Positions 44,825 through 54,708 of a stretch of DNA of 64,000 nt are shown here, in pieces. Both the position numbers and the translations under genes were made by a program. This DNA comes from Brucella oryzae (GTDB lineage: Bacteria; Pseudomonadota; Alphaproteobacteria; Rhizobiales; Rhizobiaceae): positions 1,896,501 to 1,960,500 of the forward strand of contig JAAVLL010000001.1 in assembly GCA_012103035.1 (NCBI GenBank), written 5' to 3'. The notes under the pieces are model-generated. The model saw nothing but the letters and a program-made list of their open reading frames with translations, was not told the origin of the DNA and made no database searches. The first letter of the stretch is position 1. Every line of letters begins with the position of its first letter.

Positions 44825-46083
44825 TCAGGCATATCGGCGCAGGACCAGCGAAGCATTGGTTCCGCCGAATCCAAAGGAGTTCGACAGAGCTACATCGATC
44901 TTGCGTTCACGCGCCTTGTGCGGAACCAGATCAATCTTCGTCGTGACAGCTGGATTATCAAGATTGAGCGTTGCGGGCGCGATATTATCGCGGATGGCAA
45001 GCGTCGAGAAAATCGCCTCAGCTGCACCAGCGGCACCCAGCAAATGGCCGATAGCCGACTTGGTCGAGGACATCGAGATCTTCGACGCAGCATTGCCGAC
45101 CACGCGCTCGACAGCGCCGAGTTCGATGGTGTCAGCCATGGTCGACGTGCCATGAGCGTTGATGTAGTCGATCTGGTCCGGCGTGATTTCAGCACGCTTC
45201 AGAGCTGCAACCATGCAGCGCTCGGCACCCTCGCCGCTCTCGGTCGGAGCCGTGATGTGATAGGCATCGCCCGAAAGACCGTAGCCGATGACTTCCGCAT
45301 AGATTTTCGCGCCGCGCGCCAGTGCATGCTCCAGCTCTTCGAGAACCACAACACCAGCGCCTTCGCCCATCACGAAGCCATCACGATCTTCGTCATAAGG
45401 GCGGGAAGCTGCGGTCGGGTCGTCGTTCCGCTTGGTGGAGAGCGCCTTGCAGGCGGCAAAGCCTGCCAGCGAAATGCGGCTTACCGGCGATTCCGTGCCA
45501 CCGGCAACCATCACATCCGCGTCGCCGAAAGCGATGAGGCGGGCAGCGTCACCGATAGCGTGCGTGCCGGTTGCGCAGGCGGTCACGACCGAATGGTTTG
45601 GACCGCGCAGCTTGTGCTTGATGGAAACGTGGCCGGAAGCCAGATTGATCAGACGGCCCGGAATGAAGAAGGGCGAAATGCGGCGTGGCCCTTGTCGCGC
45701 AGCGTGTAGCCTGCCTCGACAATACCTTCGATGCCGCCAATACCCGAACCGATGAGAACACCGGTGCGCACCTGATCCTCGTCGCTTTCGGGATGCCAGT
45801 CGGCATCGTCCAGCGCCTGGTCCGCAGCGCCGACGGCATAGACGATGAAAGGATCAACCTTGCGCTGTTCCTTGGCTTCCATATGGAGGTCGGGGTTGAA
45901 GGTGCCATTGGTGCCGTCGCCAACCGGAATACGGCAGGCAATCTGGCAGGCCAGATCGTCAACTTCAAATTCCGTGATGCGGCGAGCACCGCTTTCACCG
46001 GCAATAAGACGCTTCCAGGTCTCTTCGACACCGCTGGCAAGCGGCGACACCAGACCAAGACCGGTGATGACGACACGCCTCAT
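44825..46083 (-). CDS. fabF: 3-oxoacyl-ACP synthase II (one frameshift)
   Basis: Condensing enzyme of fatty-acid elongation. The Cys-His-His triad is in VVTACATGTHAIG, YINAHGTSTMADT and STKSAIGHLLGAAGA; the C-terminal GFGGTNASLVL is typical. One base is missing near 45665, at the joint SSFRAV / ISPFFIPGRLINLASG; restored length 419 residues. The start at 46083 (MRRVVITG) follows a GGGGTGG site. Part of fabD-fabG-acpP-fabF; a terminator follows it. Confidence 0.96.
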
Positions 46084-46362
46084 ATCCACCCCTTAAAATT
46101 CTGTTATGTCACGAGCACCGCGCCCCGCAGGCTTTAACCGGCAGAACATATGTCCGGGCCTGACTGAAAGGGATGGTGCCCCAATTGTTAAAACTGGAGC
46201 CTGCCATGTCGAACACAATCTCAGATCAGTGTTCTGGCAGATTCACAAACAGGCCGTTGAACGACCGTTGTGCAAGCTCGCCTCGATCGCGGACGAAAGA
46301 GGCGATTAAAGACAAGCAGGGCCGGGATTCGCGAGAACCCCAGCCCAATGCCCAAGTTCAGA

Positions 46363-46599
46363 TTAGGCGGAAGCCTTGTCGATGAACTTCACAGCGTCGC
46401 CGACCGTAAGGATCGTTTCGGCAGCGTCGTCAGGAATTTCAACGCCGAATTCTTCTTCGAAAGCCATGACCAGCTCGACAGTGTCGAGGCTGTCTGCGCC
46501 GAGATCATCGATGAAGCTTGCGCCTTCCGTGACCTTGTCGGCATCTACGCCCAGATGTTCAACAACGATTTTCTTGACGCGCTCTGCGGTATCGCTCAT
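46363..46599 (-). CDS. acpP: Acyl carrier protein
   Basis: Intact, 78 residues, acidic. The phosphopantetheine Ser is in [19 protein letters not shown]. It carries the growing acyl chain for the Fab enzymes encoded on both sides. Gaps of about 275 bases on both sides suggest its own promoter. Confidence 0.98.
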   Translation of the reverse strand: MSDTAERVKKIVVEHLGVDADKVTEGASFIDDLGADSLDTVELVMAFEEEFGVEIPDDAAETILTVGDAVKFIDKASA

Positions 46600-46874
46600 G
46601 TCGGAACCTCGACCTGTGTGTTTGTTGCTCTGCCTTGGTTAGCGGCATGCAGGATTGTAATCAAGTTATAAGATGTCTGCCAAGTTTCGAGCGAAGCCGC
46701 CCGGACAGTCATCCTGTGGATATTCCTTTCGGAACAGGATCGCGGCACTTCTACTCAGAATGCCGCAATTCTCGATGGGCGCATTACCATGCTTCTTGAG
46801 CAAGGCAAAGCGCCTTTTCCTTCTCTACCCCCGTATTAAGGCATTTTATACCATAATAGAGGGAAGAAGGAGGC

Positions 46875-47612
46875 TTAGATCATGGCCATGCCGCCATTGA
46901 TGTGCAGGGTCTGGCCCGTCACATAGGCTGCCTCGTCGCTTGCCAGATAGACAACTGCCGCAGCAATATCGCCACCAACACCCATGCGTTTCATGGGGAT
47001 ATTGCTCATGATCGCTTCCTTCTGCTTTTCGTTCAGCTTGTCGGTCATGGCCGATTCGATGAAGCCCGGAGCGATGCAGTTGACCGTTACATTGCGGCTG
47101 GCGATTTCCTGCGCCAGCGACTTGGAAAAGCCGATGAGGCCAGCTTTCGAAGCGCAATAGTTCGCCTGCCCCGGATTGCCGGTCACGCCAACAATCGACG
47201 TTATGTTGATGATACGGCCATTGCGGCGACGCATCATCGGATGGGTCAGTTCACGTGTAAGATTGAACACGGACGTCAGATTGACGTTCAGAACTGCATC
47301 CCAGTCCTCGTCGCTCATGCGCACGAACAGACCGTCGCGGGTAATGCCGGCATTGTTGACCAGAATGTCAACGCCGCCCATTTCCTCTTCCGCCTTCTGG
47401 CCGAGAGCCTTGACGGCTTCGCGGTCGGAAAGATTGGCTGGAAAGACGAAGGTGCGGTCGCCAAGTTCAGCAGCAAGCTCTTTCAGCTTTTCTTCACGCG
47501 TGCCGTGCAGGCCGACGATTGCGCCCTGTGCATGAAGAGCGCGGGCAATCGCTTCGCCAAGACCACCGGTTGCGCCGGTTACCAGAGCCTTGCGGCCAGT
47601 CAGATCAAACAT
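46875..47612 (-). CDS. fabG: 3-oxoacyl-ACP reductase
   Basis: Intact, 245 residues. Short-chain dehydrogenase reducing 3-oxoacyl-ACP with NADPH: TGATGGLGEAIARAL, the catalytic Ser in NITSIVGVTGNPGQ and YCASK, and NAGITRD. The C-terminus GGMAMI is typical of FabG. It lies 26 bases downstream of fabD in the same operon. Confidence 0.97.
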   Translation of the reverse strand: MFDLTGRKALVTGATGGLGEAIARALHAQGAIVGLHGTREEKLKELAAELGDRTFVFPANLSDREAVKALGQKAEEEMGGVDILVNNAGITRDGLFVRMSDEDWDAVLNVNLTSVFNLTRELTHPMMRRRNGRIINITSIVGVTGNPGQANYCASKAGLIGFSKSLAQEIASRNVTVNCIAPGFIESAMTDKLNEKQKEAIMSNIPMKRMGVGGDIAAAVVYLASDEAAYVTGQTLHINGGMAMI

Positions 47613-47638
47613 ATCGGATCCTTTTAGCTAGTGAGCTT

Positions 47639-48580
47639 TTATGCCAACGCTGCAAGCGCTGCATCAATTTCTTCGGCAGAACCGACAGCTGCACCGGCCA
47701 CATCCTTCGAAATGCGGCGCGCCAGACCGGTCAGAACCTTGCCCGAACCTACTTCATAAAGCGTGGTGACGCCATTGGCTGCAAACCATTCGACAGTTTC
47801 GCGCCAGCGCACCTGACCCGTAACCTGCTCGACAAGAAGATCGGCAATCTCGTTAGCGTCCGTCACCGGTGCCGCGCGCACATTGGCGATAAGCGGCACA
47901 ATCGGGTTGTGCTTTTCGACCGAAGCCAGCGCTTCACGCATTGCGTCAGCAGCAGGTCCCATCAAAGTTGAATGGAAGGGAGCAGATACGGGCAGCATGA
48001 TGGCGCGCTTGGCGCCCTTTTCGGATGCAAGTTTTGCAGCCAGTTCGACCGCCGTCTTGGAACCGGAAATGACGAGCTGGCCACCGCCATTGTCATTGGC
48101 GATCTGGACTGAACCAGATGCCTTGGCTTCAGTGCAGACGGCTTCTACGTCGCCATGCTCCAGACCAATGATCGCAGCCATCGCGCCTTCGCCAACCGGA
48201 ACAGCCTTCTGCATCGCATTGCCGCGAATGCGCAAAAGACGCGCCGTATCGGCAAGCGAGAACGTGCCAGCAGCGCAGAGCGCCGAATATTCGCCCAGCG
48301 AATGACCCGCGACATAGGAAACCTTGTCCTTCAGCGAGAAACCGCGCGCTTCCATGACGCGCAGCACGGCCATTGAGACGGCCATCAGAGCAGGCTGGGC
48401 ATTTGCAGTCAGCGTCAATACGTCTTCCGGCCCTTCGAACATGGTGGCGGAAAGCTTTTCGCCCAATGCGGCGTCCACTTCGTCGAAAACGGCGCGCGCT
48501 TCAGCAAACTGCTCGGCCAGAGCCTTGCCCATACCCACAGCCTGGCTGCCTTGTCCGGGGAAAGTGAATGCTACCGCCAT
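47639..48580 (-). CDS. fabD: Malonyl-CoA:ACP transacylase
   Basis: Intact, 313 residues. Loads malonyl groups on ACP. The catalytic Ser is in VAGHSLGEYSALCAAG, the oxyanion GQGSQAVGMG near the start, Arg in LLRIRGNAMQ and His in SAPFHSTLMGP. First gene of the fabD-fabG-acpP-fabF group; divergent from rpsF. Confidence 0.97.
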   Translation of the reverse strand: MAVAFTFPGQGSQAVGMGKALAEQFAEARAVFDEVDAALGEKLSATMFEGPEDVLTLTANAQPALMAVSMAVLRVMEARGFSLKDKVSYVAGHSLGEYSALCAAGTFSLADTARLLRIRGNAMQKAVPVGEGAMAAIIGLEHGDVEAVCTEAKASGSVQIANDNGGGQLVISGSKTAVELAAKLASEKGAKRAIMLPVSAPFHSTLMGPAADAMREALASVEKHNPIVPLIANVRAAPVTDANEIADLLVEQVTGQVRWRETVEWFAANGVTTLYEVGSGKVLTGLARRISKDVAGAAVGSAEEIDAALAALA

Positions 48581-48991
48581 TGATGCCTCGTTCTGGTTTT
48601 AAGCATATGATAATGTCGAAACCGATATCTGTTTTCGCCGACATGCCTTGCAATTAATTGCACAATTTGGCGCGATGTGCCCTAGCGAGGACTGCAAAGT
48701 CAAGCATTTCCCGGTTTTTGTGAGGTTTGCGCCTTGCAAAGCCGGGGAAAAACACGTAATAGCCGCCCGTTCATTGCTCGGCACCAGCTGGGGGCTGAAC
48801 GGAGGGCCGTTCTCCTGACTAATCATTTAGTGTGGAAACGTTGGAAGCCACAAGCGCTTCTGCCTCCCGTGTCTCCGCTCTCGACCGTCTCAAGTTGCGC
48901 GTCCTTTCTTCTCCGGTTTGCCGGATCAAGAGAAGTCGCAGAGGCTTAGCCGCTGGTGTCAGCATGTTGTAACAGAAGAAAGGCAAAGCCA
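48581..48991. promoter_or_regulatory. Divergent fabD / rpsF region with a candidate S6:S18 leader
   Basis: About 410 bases with no gene. Near the rpsF end, CCGCTG-GTGT-CAGC at 48950-48963 forms a small stem with a CCG next to it, 28 bases before the rpsF ATG. The known S6:S18 mRNA leader uses a CCG in a similar place for feedback control. Candidate only. Confidence 0.4.
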
Positions 48992-49428
48992 ATGGCTCTT
49001 TATGAACATGTGCTTCTTGCCCGCCAGGACATTTCCCAGCAGCAGGTCGACGCTCTCGTCGAACAGTTCAAGGGTGTTCTCGAAGCTAATGGCGGCAAGG
49101 TCGGCAAGGTCGAAAACTGGGGTCTGCGTCCCTCACCTACCGTATCAAGAAGAATCGCAAGGCGTATTACACGCTCGTAAACATTGACGCTCCGGCTGCA
49201 GCCGTTGCCGAAATGGAACGTCAGATGCGTATCAACGAAGACGTTCTTCGCTTCCTTACCGTTCGCGTTGAAGAACACGAAGAAGGCCAGTCGGCCATGC
49301 TCACCCGCCGTGACGACCGTCGCGAACGCGATGGTGATGATCGTCCGCGCCGCCGTGAAGGCGGTTTCGATCGTGGTGATCGCGGCCCACGTCGCCCGCG
49401 CGACAACGAAGCTGGTGAAGGAGCATAA
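48992..49428 (+). CDS. rpsF: Ribosomal protein S6 (one frameshift)
   Basis: Small-subunit protein that pairs with S18. [20 protein letters not shown] begins the family domain; the second part has [18 protein letters not shown] and [12 protein letters not shown], then an Arg/Asp/Gly-rich tail. CCCC is read as CCC near 49130; restoring it gives [12 protein letters not shown] and 145 residues. An essential gene, so the break cannot be real. rpsR starts two bases after its stop. Confidence 0.97.
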
Positions 49429-49430
49429 TC

Positions 49431-49679
49431 ATGGTTGATATCAATCAGATCCCGACCCGCCGTCCTTTCCATCGCCGTCGCAAGACGTGCCCGTTCTCCG
49501 GCGCAAACGCACCTAAGATCGACTACAAGGACATCAAGCTTCTGCAGCGTTACATTTCCGAACGCGGCAAGATCGTTCCTTCCCGTATTACGGCTGTCAG
49601 CCAGAAGAAGCAGCGTGAACTCGCCAAGGCGATCAAGCGTGCTCGTTTCCTCGGCCTGCTGCCCTACGTTGTGAAGTAA
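49431..49679 (+). CDS. rpsR: Ribosomal protein S18
   Basis: Intact, 82 residues, basic. [25 protein letters not shown] and the C-terminal [21 protein letters not shown] are standard. Two bases after rpsF and in the same operon. Confidence 0.98.
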   Translation: MVDINQIPTRRPFHRRRKTCPFSGANAPKIDYKDIKLLQRYISERGKIVPSRITAVSQKKQRELAKAIKRARFLGLLPYVVK

Positions 49680-49690
49680 GAACAAGATTT

Positions 49691-49721
49691 CGAGAGGCGC
49701 TCTCTTAGAGATCGCCTCTCG
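49691..49721 (+). terminator. Hairpin between rpsR and the DUF2232 gene
   Basis: CGAGAGGCG (49691-49699) pairs with CGCCTCTCG (49713-49721). No T run follows, so it may be an attenuator or a processing site rather than a full terminator. Confidence 0.45.
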
Positions 49722-49825
49722 TGCCCCTCCATTGCGATGGGCGCAACGGAGCGCAATAAAACCAAGTTGGGGCAGCCGCCTCTAACTGCACGAACCGGCA
49801 AGACCGGAGCAGGACAGCGAAACTT

Positions 49826-50797
49826 ATGAAATTCAATGGAACCATTATCGGTATCGGCATATTGGCGGGGCTTGCCTCGGCCTTGATGTCGTCCGGCGTC
49901 ATCGCACAAGGTGGCGCGATGGCCGCTATGGCCATGGTTCTCTATTTCCTGACACCACTTCCCATCTTCGTTGTCGCCCTTGGCTGGGGTTCGAGCGCCG
50001 GTATCGTTGCCGCCGCCACAGCCACGATTGCCGTCGGCGTTGTCGCCGTCCCGCTTGCAGCACTCCTGATGGCATTGACGAGCTTCATTCCCGCGGCAAC
50101 CGGCGCTTATCTGTCCGGCCTCGCGCGGCCAGCCGAAGAACTCGGCGGACCGAAGGACATTCTGGTCTGGTATCCGCTGTCGGACATCGTGTTTCGGCTT
50201 GCTATGATGGTGGCGCTCAGCTTCGTCGTCATCGGTGCGATTCTTGGTTTTGGCCCGGACATGGCGCGCGAACTTGCAAATACGCTTATCGACCGGGTTG
50301 CCGAAGCCGATCCGCAGTTCACAGCCAGCGACGACATACGCAACAATGTAACCTCGCTGCTGATGGTCGCCCTGCCCGCGATCCAGCCGGCAACCTGCCT
50401 TGCGATTCTCGTCGGCAATCTTTATCTGGCACAGCGCCTGATCTCCATGTCGGGTCGCCTGCGCCGTCCGCGTGATGACTGGCCCGCAACGCTGCGTATG
50501 CCGCGCCCGGCCCTGCTCGTCTTCGCGGTCGCTCTTGCGGTTGCATTTCTTCCCGGCGGCGCCGGATTGATCGCAACCGTCGTTGCCGGTGCTCTCAGCG
50601 CAGGTTTCATGATGTCAGGCCTTGCCATCATGCATTTTCGCACACGCGGCAAGCTGTGGCGCCCGGTGGCGCTGTGGCTCGCCTATTTTGCGATCATACT
50701 CTTCGCATTCCTGCTTTTCATCTTCATGGTTCTCGGACTTTTCGACACTTCGCGCGGCGCGCCAGTCTCGAAAATGCCGGGAACTGACAGTCAGTAA
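49826..50797 (+). CDS. DUF2232 membrane protein of the ribosomal S18-L9 operon
   Basis: Intact, 323 residues, about eight membrane segments and few charged loops (for example [18 protein letters not shown] and [17 protein letters not shown]). Predicted YybS/DUF2232 type. Its place between rpsR and rplI is conserved in rhizobia, but no function is established that I know of. It lies 29 bases before rplI. Confidence 0.85.
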   Translation: MKFNGTIIGIGILAGLASALMSSGVIAQGGAMAAMAMVLYFLTPLPIFVVALGWGSSAGIVAAATATIAVGVVAVPLAALLMALTSFIPAATGAYLSGLARPAEELGGPKDILVWYPLSDIVFRLAMMVALSFVVIGAILGFGPDMARELANTLIDRVAEADPQFTASDDIRNNVTSLLMVALPAIQPATCLAILVGNLYLAQRLISMSGRLRRPRDDWPATLRMPRPALLVFAVALAVAFLPGGAGLIATVVAGALSAGFMMSGLAIMHFRTRGKLWRPVALWLAYFAIILFAFLLFIFMVLGLFDTSRGAPVSKMPGTDSQ

Positions 50798-50826
50798 CCG
50801 AATCAGAAACTCGAAAGGAAACTCCA

Positions 50827-51394
50827 ATGGACGTTATTCTTCTGGAACGTATCGGCCGCCTCGGCCAGATGGGCGAAACCGTCAAGGTCAAGGACGGCTA
50901 TGCCCGTAACTTCCTGCTCCCGCAGGCAAGGCTCTTCGTGCCAACGAAGCCAACAAGAAGAAGTTCGAAGGCCAGCGCGCTCGCTCGAAGCCCAGAACTT
51001 GGAACGCAAGAACGAAGCAAGCGCCGTCGCTGAAAAGCTCAATGGCGAAAGCTTCATCGTTGTGCGTTCGGCTGGTGAAACCGGCCAGCTCTACGGTTCC
51101 GTTTCAACCCGTGACATCGCCGACATCATCACGGCCAACGGCTTCACCCTGCACCGCAACCAGGTTGAGCTGAACCATCCGATCAAGACGATCGGCCTGC
51201 ACGAAGTCTCGATTTCGCTGCATCCGGAAGTTCAGGTTCAGGTTACGGTCAACATCGCCCGTTCGACCGAAGAAGCCGAACGCCAGGCAAAGGGTGAAGA
51301 CCTGACCTCGATCGAAGCCATTTATGGCATCGAAGAACAGCCTCTGTCGGAAGAAGTATTCGACGAAGAAGACGAAGCTGAAGATCAGGCTTAA
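50827..51394 (+). CDS. rplI: Ribosomal protein L9 (two frameshifts)
   Basis: Large-subunit protein. N-domain [19 protein letters not shown] and [21 protein letters not shown] (restored), a long charged helix, and the C-domain with [20 protein letters not shown]; acidic tail ([13 protein letters not shown]). Bases are missing near 50927 (GGG read as GG) and 50982; restored length 189 residues. Last gene of the rpsF operon; a strong terminator lies 75 bases after it. Confidence 0.96.
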
Positions 51395-51708
51395 TTTAGC
51401 CGCCTATTATCCATGAGGATGCCCAGCCAGACGGCATGCATTCCCATCGTGGTAAACTTTATATGATCGTGCCCGGCGGCCCTCGCCGGGCATTTTCTTT
51501 CAGATCGGTAAAACTCCTATTCTGCATATTAGTATTGGATTGGAGAGGTGCTGACGGAAACGTCTGCGTTGCTTGGGCATTCCTCCCGAGGCCGATTGAC
51601 CGAGGGATATTGCCTGAAAATCTGATGACAGTGCGGCTCTGATACTTATGCACCGCCGCCTGCCATGCAAACGCATGGACGTGCGCCTGCTTCGATCCCC
51701 AAGAGGAG
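51395..51708. other. Intergenic region between rplI and cfa
   Basis: About 310 bases. Holds the rplI terminator at 51470-51500 and presumably the cfa promoter. No gene recognised. Confidence 0.6.
51470..51500 (+). terminator. Intrinsic terminator of the rpsF-rplI operon
   Basis: TGCCCGGCG-GCCCT-CGCCGGGCA stem at 51470-51492 followed by TTTTCTTT. Confidence 0.9.
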
Positions 51709-52998
51709 ATGGGGCCGATGTATGGAATGTTGCGTACTGTTCTTTCGCATATGATTAAAACCGGTGATCTGACGGTTACCGATTCGGAAGGGTCGCGTTT
51801 TCAGTATGGCGACAAGACCGGCGCGCCGGTTCATGTACATTTCAAGACCAAGCATGCCGAGCGCGCCGTTGCGCTCGATCCAGAACTAAAGCTCGCCGAA
51901 TGCTTCATGGACGGTGAGATCGATTTCCTGGACGGAGATATATATACGCTGCTTCAGGTGGTGTTCGAAAATACCGGGCCGACAGCGGCAACCGAGCCAT
52001 GGATGAAAGCTGCCGGAAAACTGCGGGTGCTCTTCCGCCGCTTCCAGCAGATGAACACGATTTCGCGTTCTTCGAACAACATCAAAAGCCACTATGACCT
52101 TTCGGGCGAGCTTTACGACCTGTTTCTCGATCCCGACAAGCAATATTCCTGCGCCTATTTCGATCCGCCAAATGCTACGCTGGCTGAAGCACAGCTTGCC
52201 AAGAAACGCCATATTGCGGCGAAGATGCTGGTGAAGGAAGGCGACAAGGTACTCGATATCGGCTGCGGCTGGGGCGGCATGGGGCTTTATCTCGCCCGCC
52301 ATCTCAAGGCCAATGTGACAGGCGTGACCTTATCCGAGGAGCAGCACGCCATCGCCAATCAGCGCGCGCAAGACGAAGGACTGGCCGACAGGGCAAAATT
52401 CGAACTGACCGACTATCGCAATATCAACGACAAATTCGACCGGCTGGTGTCGGTCGGCATGTTTGAACATGTCGGTGTCGGCCATTTTGCCGAGTATTTC
52501 CAGCATGTTGCACGGCTGATGAAACAGGACGGCGTGTTCCTTCTGCATGCCATCGGACGCGCCGATGGTCCGGGCGCAACCAATCCGTTCATCCGCAAAT
52601 ATATCTTCCCGGGCGGATATATTCCTGCGCTTTCGGAGGTTCTACCGCACATCGAAAAGGCCGGACTTTATGTCACCGATGTGGAAATCCTGCGGCTTCA
52701 TTATGCGGAAACGCTAAAGGCGTGGCGAGAGGCATTTATGGCCAATCGCGACAAGGCAAAGGCGCTTTATGACGAGCGCTTCTGCCGAATGTGGGAGTTC
52801 TATCTGGCTGCATCCGAAAGCGCATTCCGCTGGCAGAACATGATGGTGTTTCACATTCAGATCGCCCACAAGCAGGAATCCGTTCCGCTGACCCGCAACT
52901 ATATCGAGGCAGAGGAAAAGCGTCTCAAGCGTCTCGACAGCGCGCCGAAAGGCGCCAATAGCGAGGTTCGCGCCGTTAAGAAGAGCATGAACGCCTGA
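51709..52998 (+). CDS. cfa: Cyclopropane-fatty-acyl-phospholipid synthase
   Basis: Intact, 429 residues from 51709, but AGGAG touches that ATG; the ATG at 51718 (MYGMLRTVLSH) is 9 bases away and more likely. Adds a methylene group from SAM across double bonds of membrane phospholipid chains. SAM motif VLDIGCGWGGMGLYLARH; also SSNNIKSHYDLSGELYDLFLD, SCAYFDPPNATL and MFEHVGVGHFAEYF. Monocistronic by context. Confidence 0.96.
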   Translation: MGPMYGMLRTVLSHMIKTGDLTVTDSEGSRFQYGDKTGAPVHVHFKTKHAERAVALDPELKLAECFMDGEIDFLDGDIYTLLQVVFENTGPTAATEPWMKAAGKLRVLFRRFQQMNTISRSSNNIKSHYDLSGELYDLFLDPDKQYSCAYFDPPNATLAEAQLAKKRHIAAKMLVKEGDKVLDIGCGWGGMGLYLARHLKANVTGVTLSEEQHAIANQRAQDEGLADRAKFELTDYRNINDKFDRLVSVGMFEHVGVGHFAEYFQHVARLMKQDGVFLLHAIGRADGPGATNPFIRKYIFPGGYIPALSEVLPHIEKAGLYVTDVEILRLHYAETLKAWREAFMANRDKAKALYDERFCRMWEFYLAASESAFRWQNMMVFHIQIAHKQESVPLTRNYIEAEEKRLKRLDSAPKGANSEVRAVKKSMNA

Positions 52999-53020
52999 CC
53001 GCAATTCCATCGGGTCAGAT

Positions 53021-53086
53021 GTCAGTCCGCGTCAACAGCGGACTGACAAAACCATGATCCGAACTGTGGATCAGTGTGAATCATGG
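53021..53086. repeat. Two inverted repeats between cfa and dnaB
   Basis: GTCAGTCCGC (53021-53030) pairs with GCGGACTGAC (53038-53047) perfectly. Right next to it CCATGAT (53052-53058) pairs with ATCATGG (53080-53086), with GATCC and GGATC as an alternative inner pairing. No T run on the plus strand; role unknown. Confidence 0.65.
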
Positions 53087-53183
53087 TATAGCTTGGTCCT
53101 TCCAGCAGGAATCATCCGAAGTCGCGTTGCGTTTGGCATCGCTTGAGGGCTAGCTGGTTGGATCAGGAACGGAAAAGAGAATC

Positions 53184-54681
53184 ATGGCGGAAGCGGCGGT
53201 ACGCAAACTCGACGATGCGCGGGACCAGAAAGATGCGCTCTATCGGGAAGCCCCCACAATATTGAAGCGGAACAGGCGCTGCTGGGCGCGATCCTGATCA
53301 ATAACGACGCCTTTATCGGGTATCGGACTTTCTCAAGCCAACTCATTTTTTGAGCCGTTACACCGCCGTATCTATGAGATCACGACCGATCTCATTCGCG
53401 TGGGCAAGATGGCAAATCCTGTAACGATGAAGACCTTCCTGCCAACCGAAGGCAAGGTGGGCGATCTCACCATCTTCCAATATGTAACCCGTCTCGCAAC
53501 CGAAGCCGTCACCATCATCAATGCCGAGGATTATGGCCGCGCGATTTACGATCTGGCGACACGCCGTGCGCTGATCGGTATCGGCGAGGATATGGTGAAT
53601 GTTGCTTATGATGCGCCTGTCGACATGGCACCGCAGGAACAGATCGAAGATGCTGAGCGACGCCTGTTCGAACTGGCAGAAACAGGCCGTTATGATGGCG
53701 GCTTCCTGCCGTTCAAGGATGCCGTAACCACCGCCGTCGACATGGCCAATGCCGCCTTTATGCGTGACGGCCATCTTTCCGGTGTTTCTACCGGCATTCA
53801 CACGCTCGATGGCAAGATGGGCGGTTTGCAGCCTTCCGACTTGATCATCCTCGCCGGACGCCCGGGCATGGGTAAAACCTCGCTCGCCACCAATATCGCC
53901 TTCAATATCGCCAATTCCTATGAGGGCGAACAGCAGGCGGATGGTTCAATGAAAGCCGTGAACGGCGGCGTCGTCGGCTTCTTCTCGCTCGAAATGTCGG
54001 CAGAGCAGCTCGCAACCCGTATCATTTCCGAACAGACCGAAGTTTCCTCCTCGAAAATCCGCCGTGGGGACATCACCGAGACCGATTTCGAAAAGCTGGT
54101 CGCCTGTTCGCAGGTGATGCAGAAAATCCCGCTCTATATCGACCAGACCGGCGGTATCTCGATTGCCCAGCTTGCGCGCGCGCGCCGCCTCAAGCGCCAG
54201 CGCGGCCTTGACGTTCTGGTGATCGACTATGTGCAGCTGATGACCGGTTCGTCGAAGGCTTCCGCACAGAACCGCGTGCAGGAAATCACCGAAATCACCA
54301 CCGGGCTCAAGGCGCTCGGCAAGGAACTCAATGTTCCGATCATCGCGCTTTCACAGCTCTCCCGTCAGGTTGAAAGCCGCGACGACAAGCGCCCGCAGCT
54401 CTCGGATCTTCGTGAATCAGGCTCCATCGAGCAGGACGCCGACGTGGTACTTTTCGTGTTCCGCGAGGAATATTACGTCAAGAACCTCGAACCGCGTGAC
54501 GAGTTCGACCCGAAATATGAAGAATGGAAGCAGCACTTTGAAAAGTGCGTGGCACTGCCGATGTCATCATCGCCAAGCAGCGTCACGGACCGACCGGAAC
54601 GGTCAAGCTTGCCTTCAATCCGAATTCACGCGATTTGCAGATCTGGCCGAGGGTTCCTATCTCCCGGAACAGTATGAATAA
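53184..54681 (+). CDS. dnaB: Replicative DNA helicase DnaB (five missing bases)
   Basis: Hexameric helicase of the replication fork. N-domain with EAPHNIEAEQALLGAILINND; Walker A in ILAGRPGMGKTSLATNIA; Walker B VLVIDYVQLM; ALSQLSRQVESRDDKRPQL and the Arg-finger region. Bases are missing near 53255 (six C read as five), 53314 (TTTT read as TTT), 53345 (seven T read as six), 54545 and 54622 (GG read as G). Restoring them gives 500 residues. An essential gene with five breaks argues strongly for sequence error. The DciA-like gene at 7.6 kb may encode its loader. radA follows at 27 bases. Confidence 0.97.
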
Positions 54682-54708
54682 AATCACGATCAAGATGGAG
54701 CGCGTCTG

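Noticed and set aside
48992..49428. Programmed ribosomal frameshifting as an explanation for the broken genes
   Set aside because: Too many unrelated genes are affected, including ribosomal proteins, at varied sites without slippery-site plus structure patterns; missing bases explain all of them.
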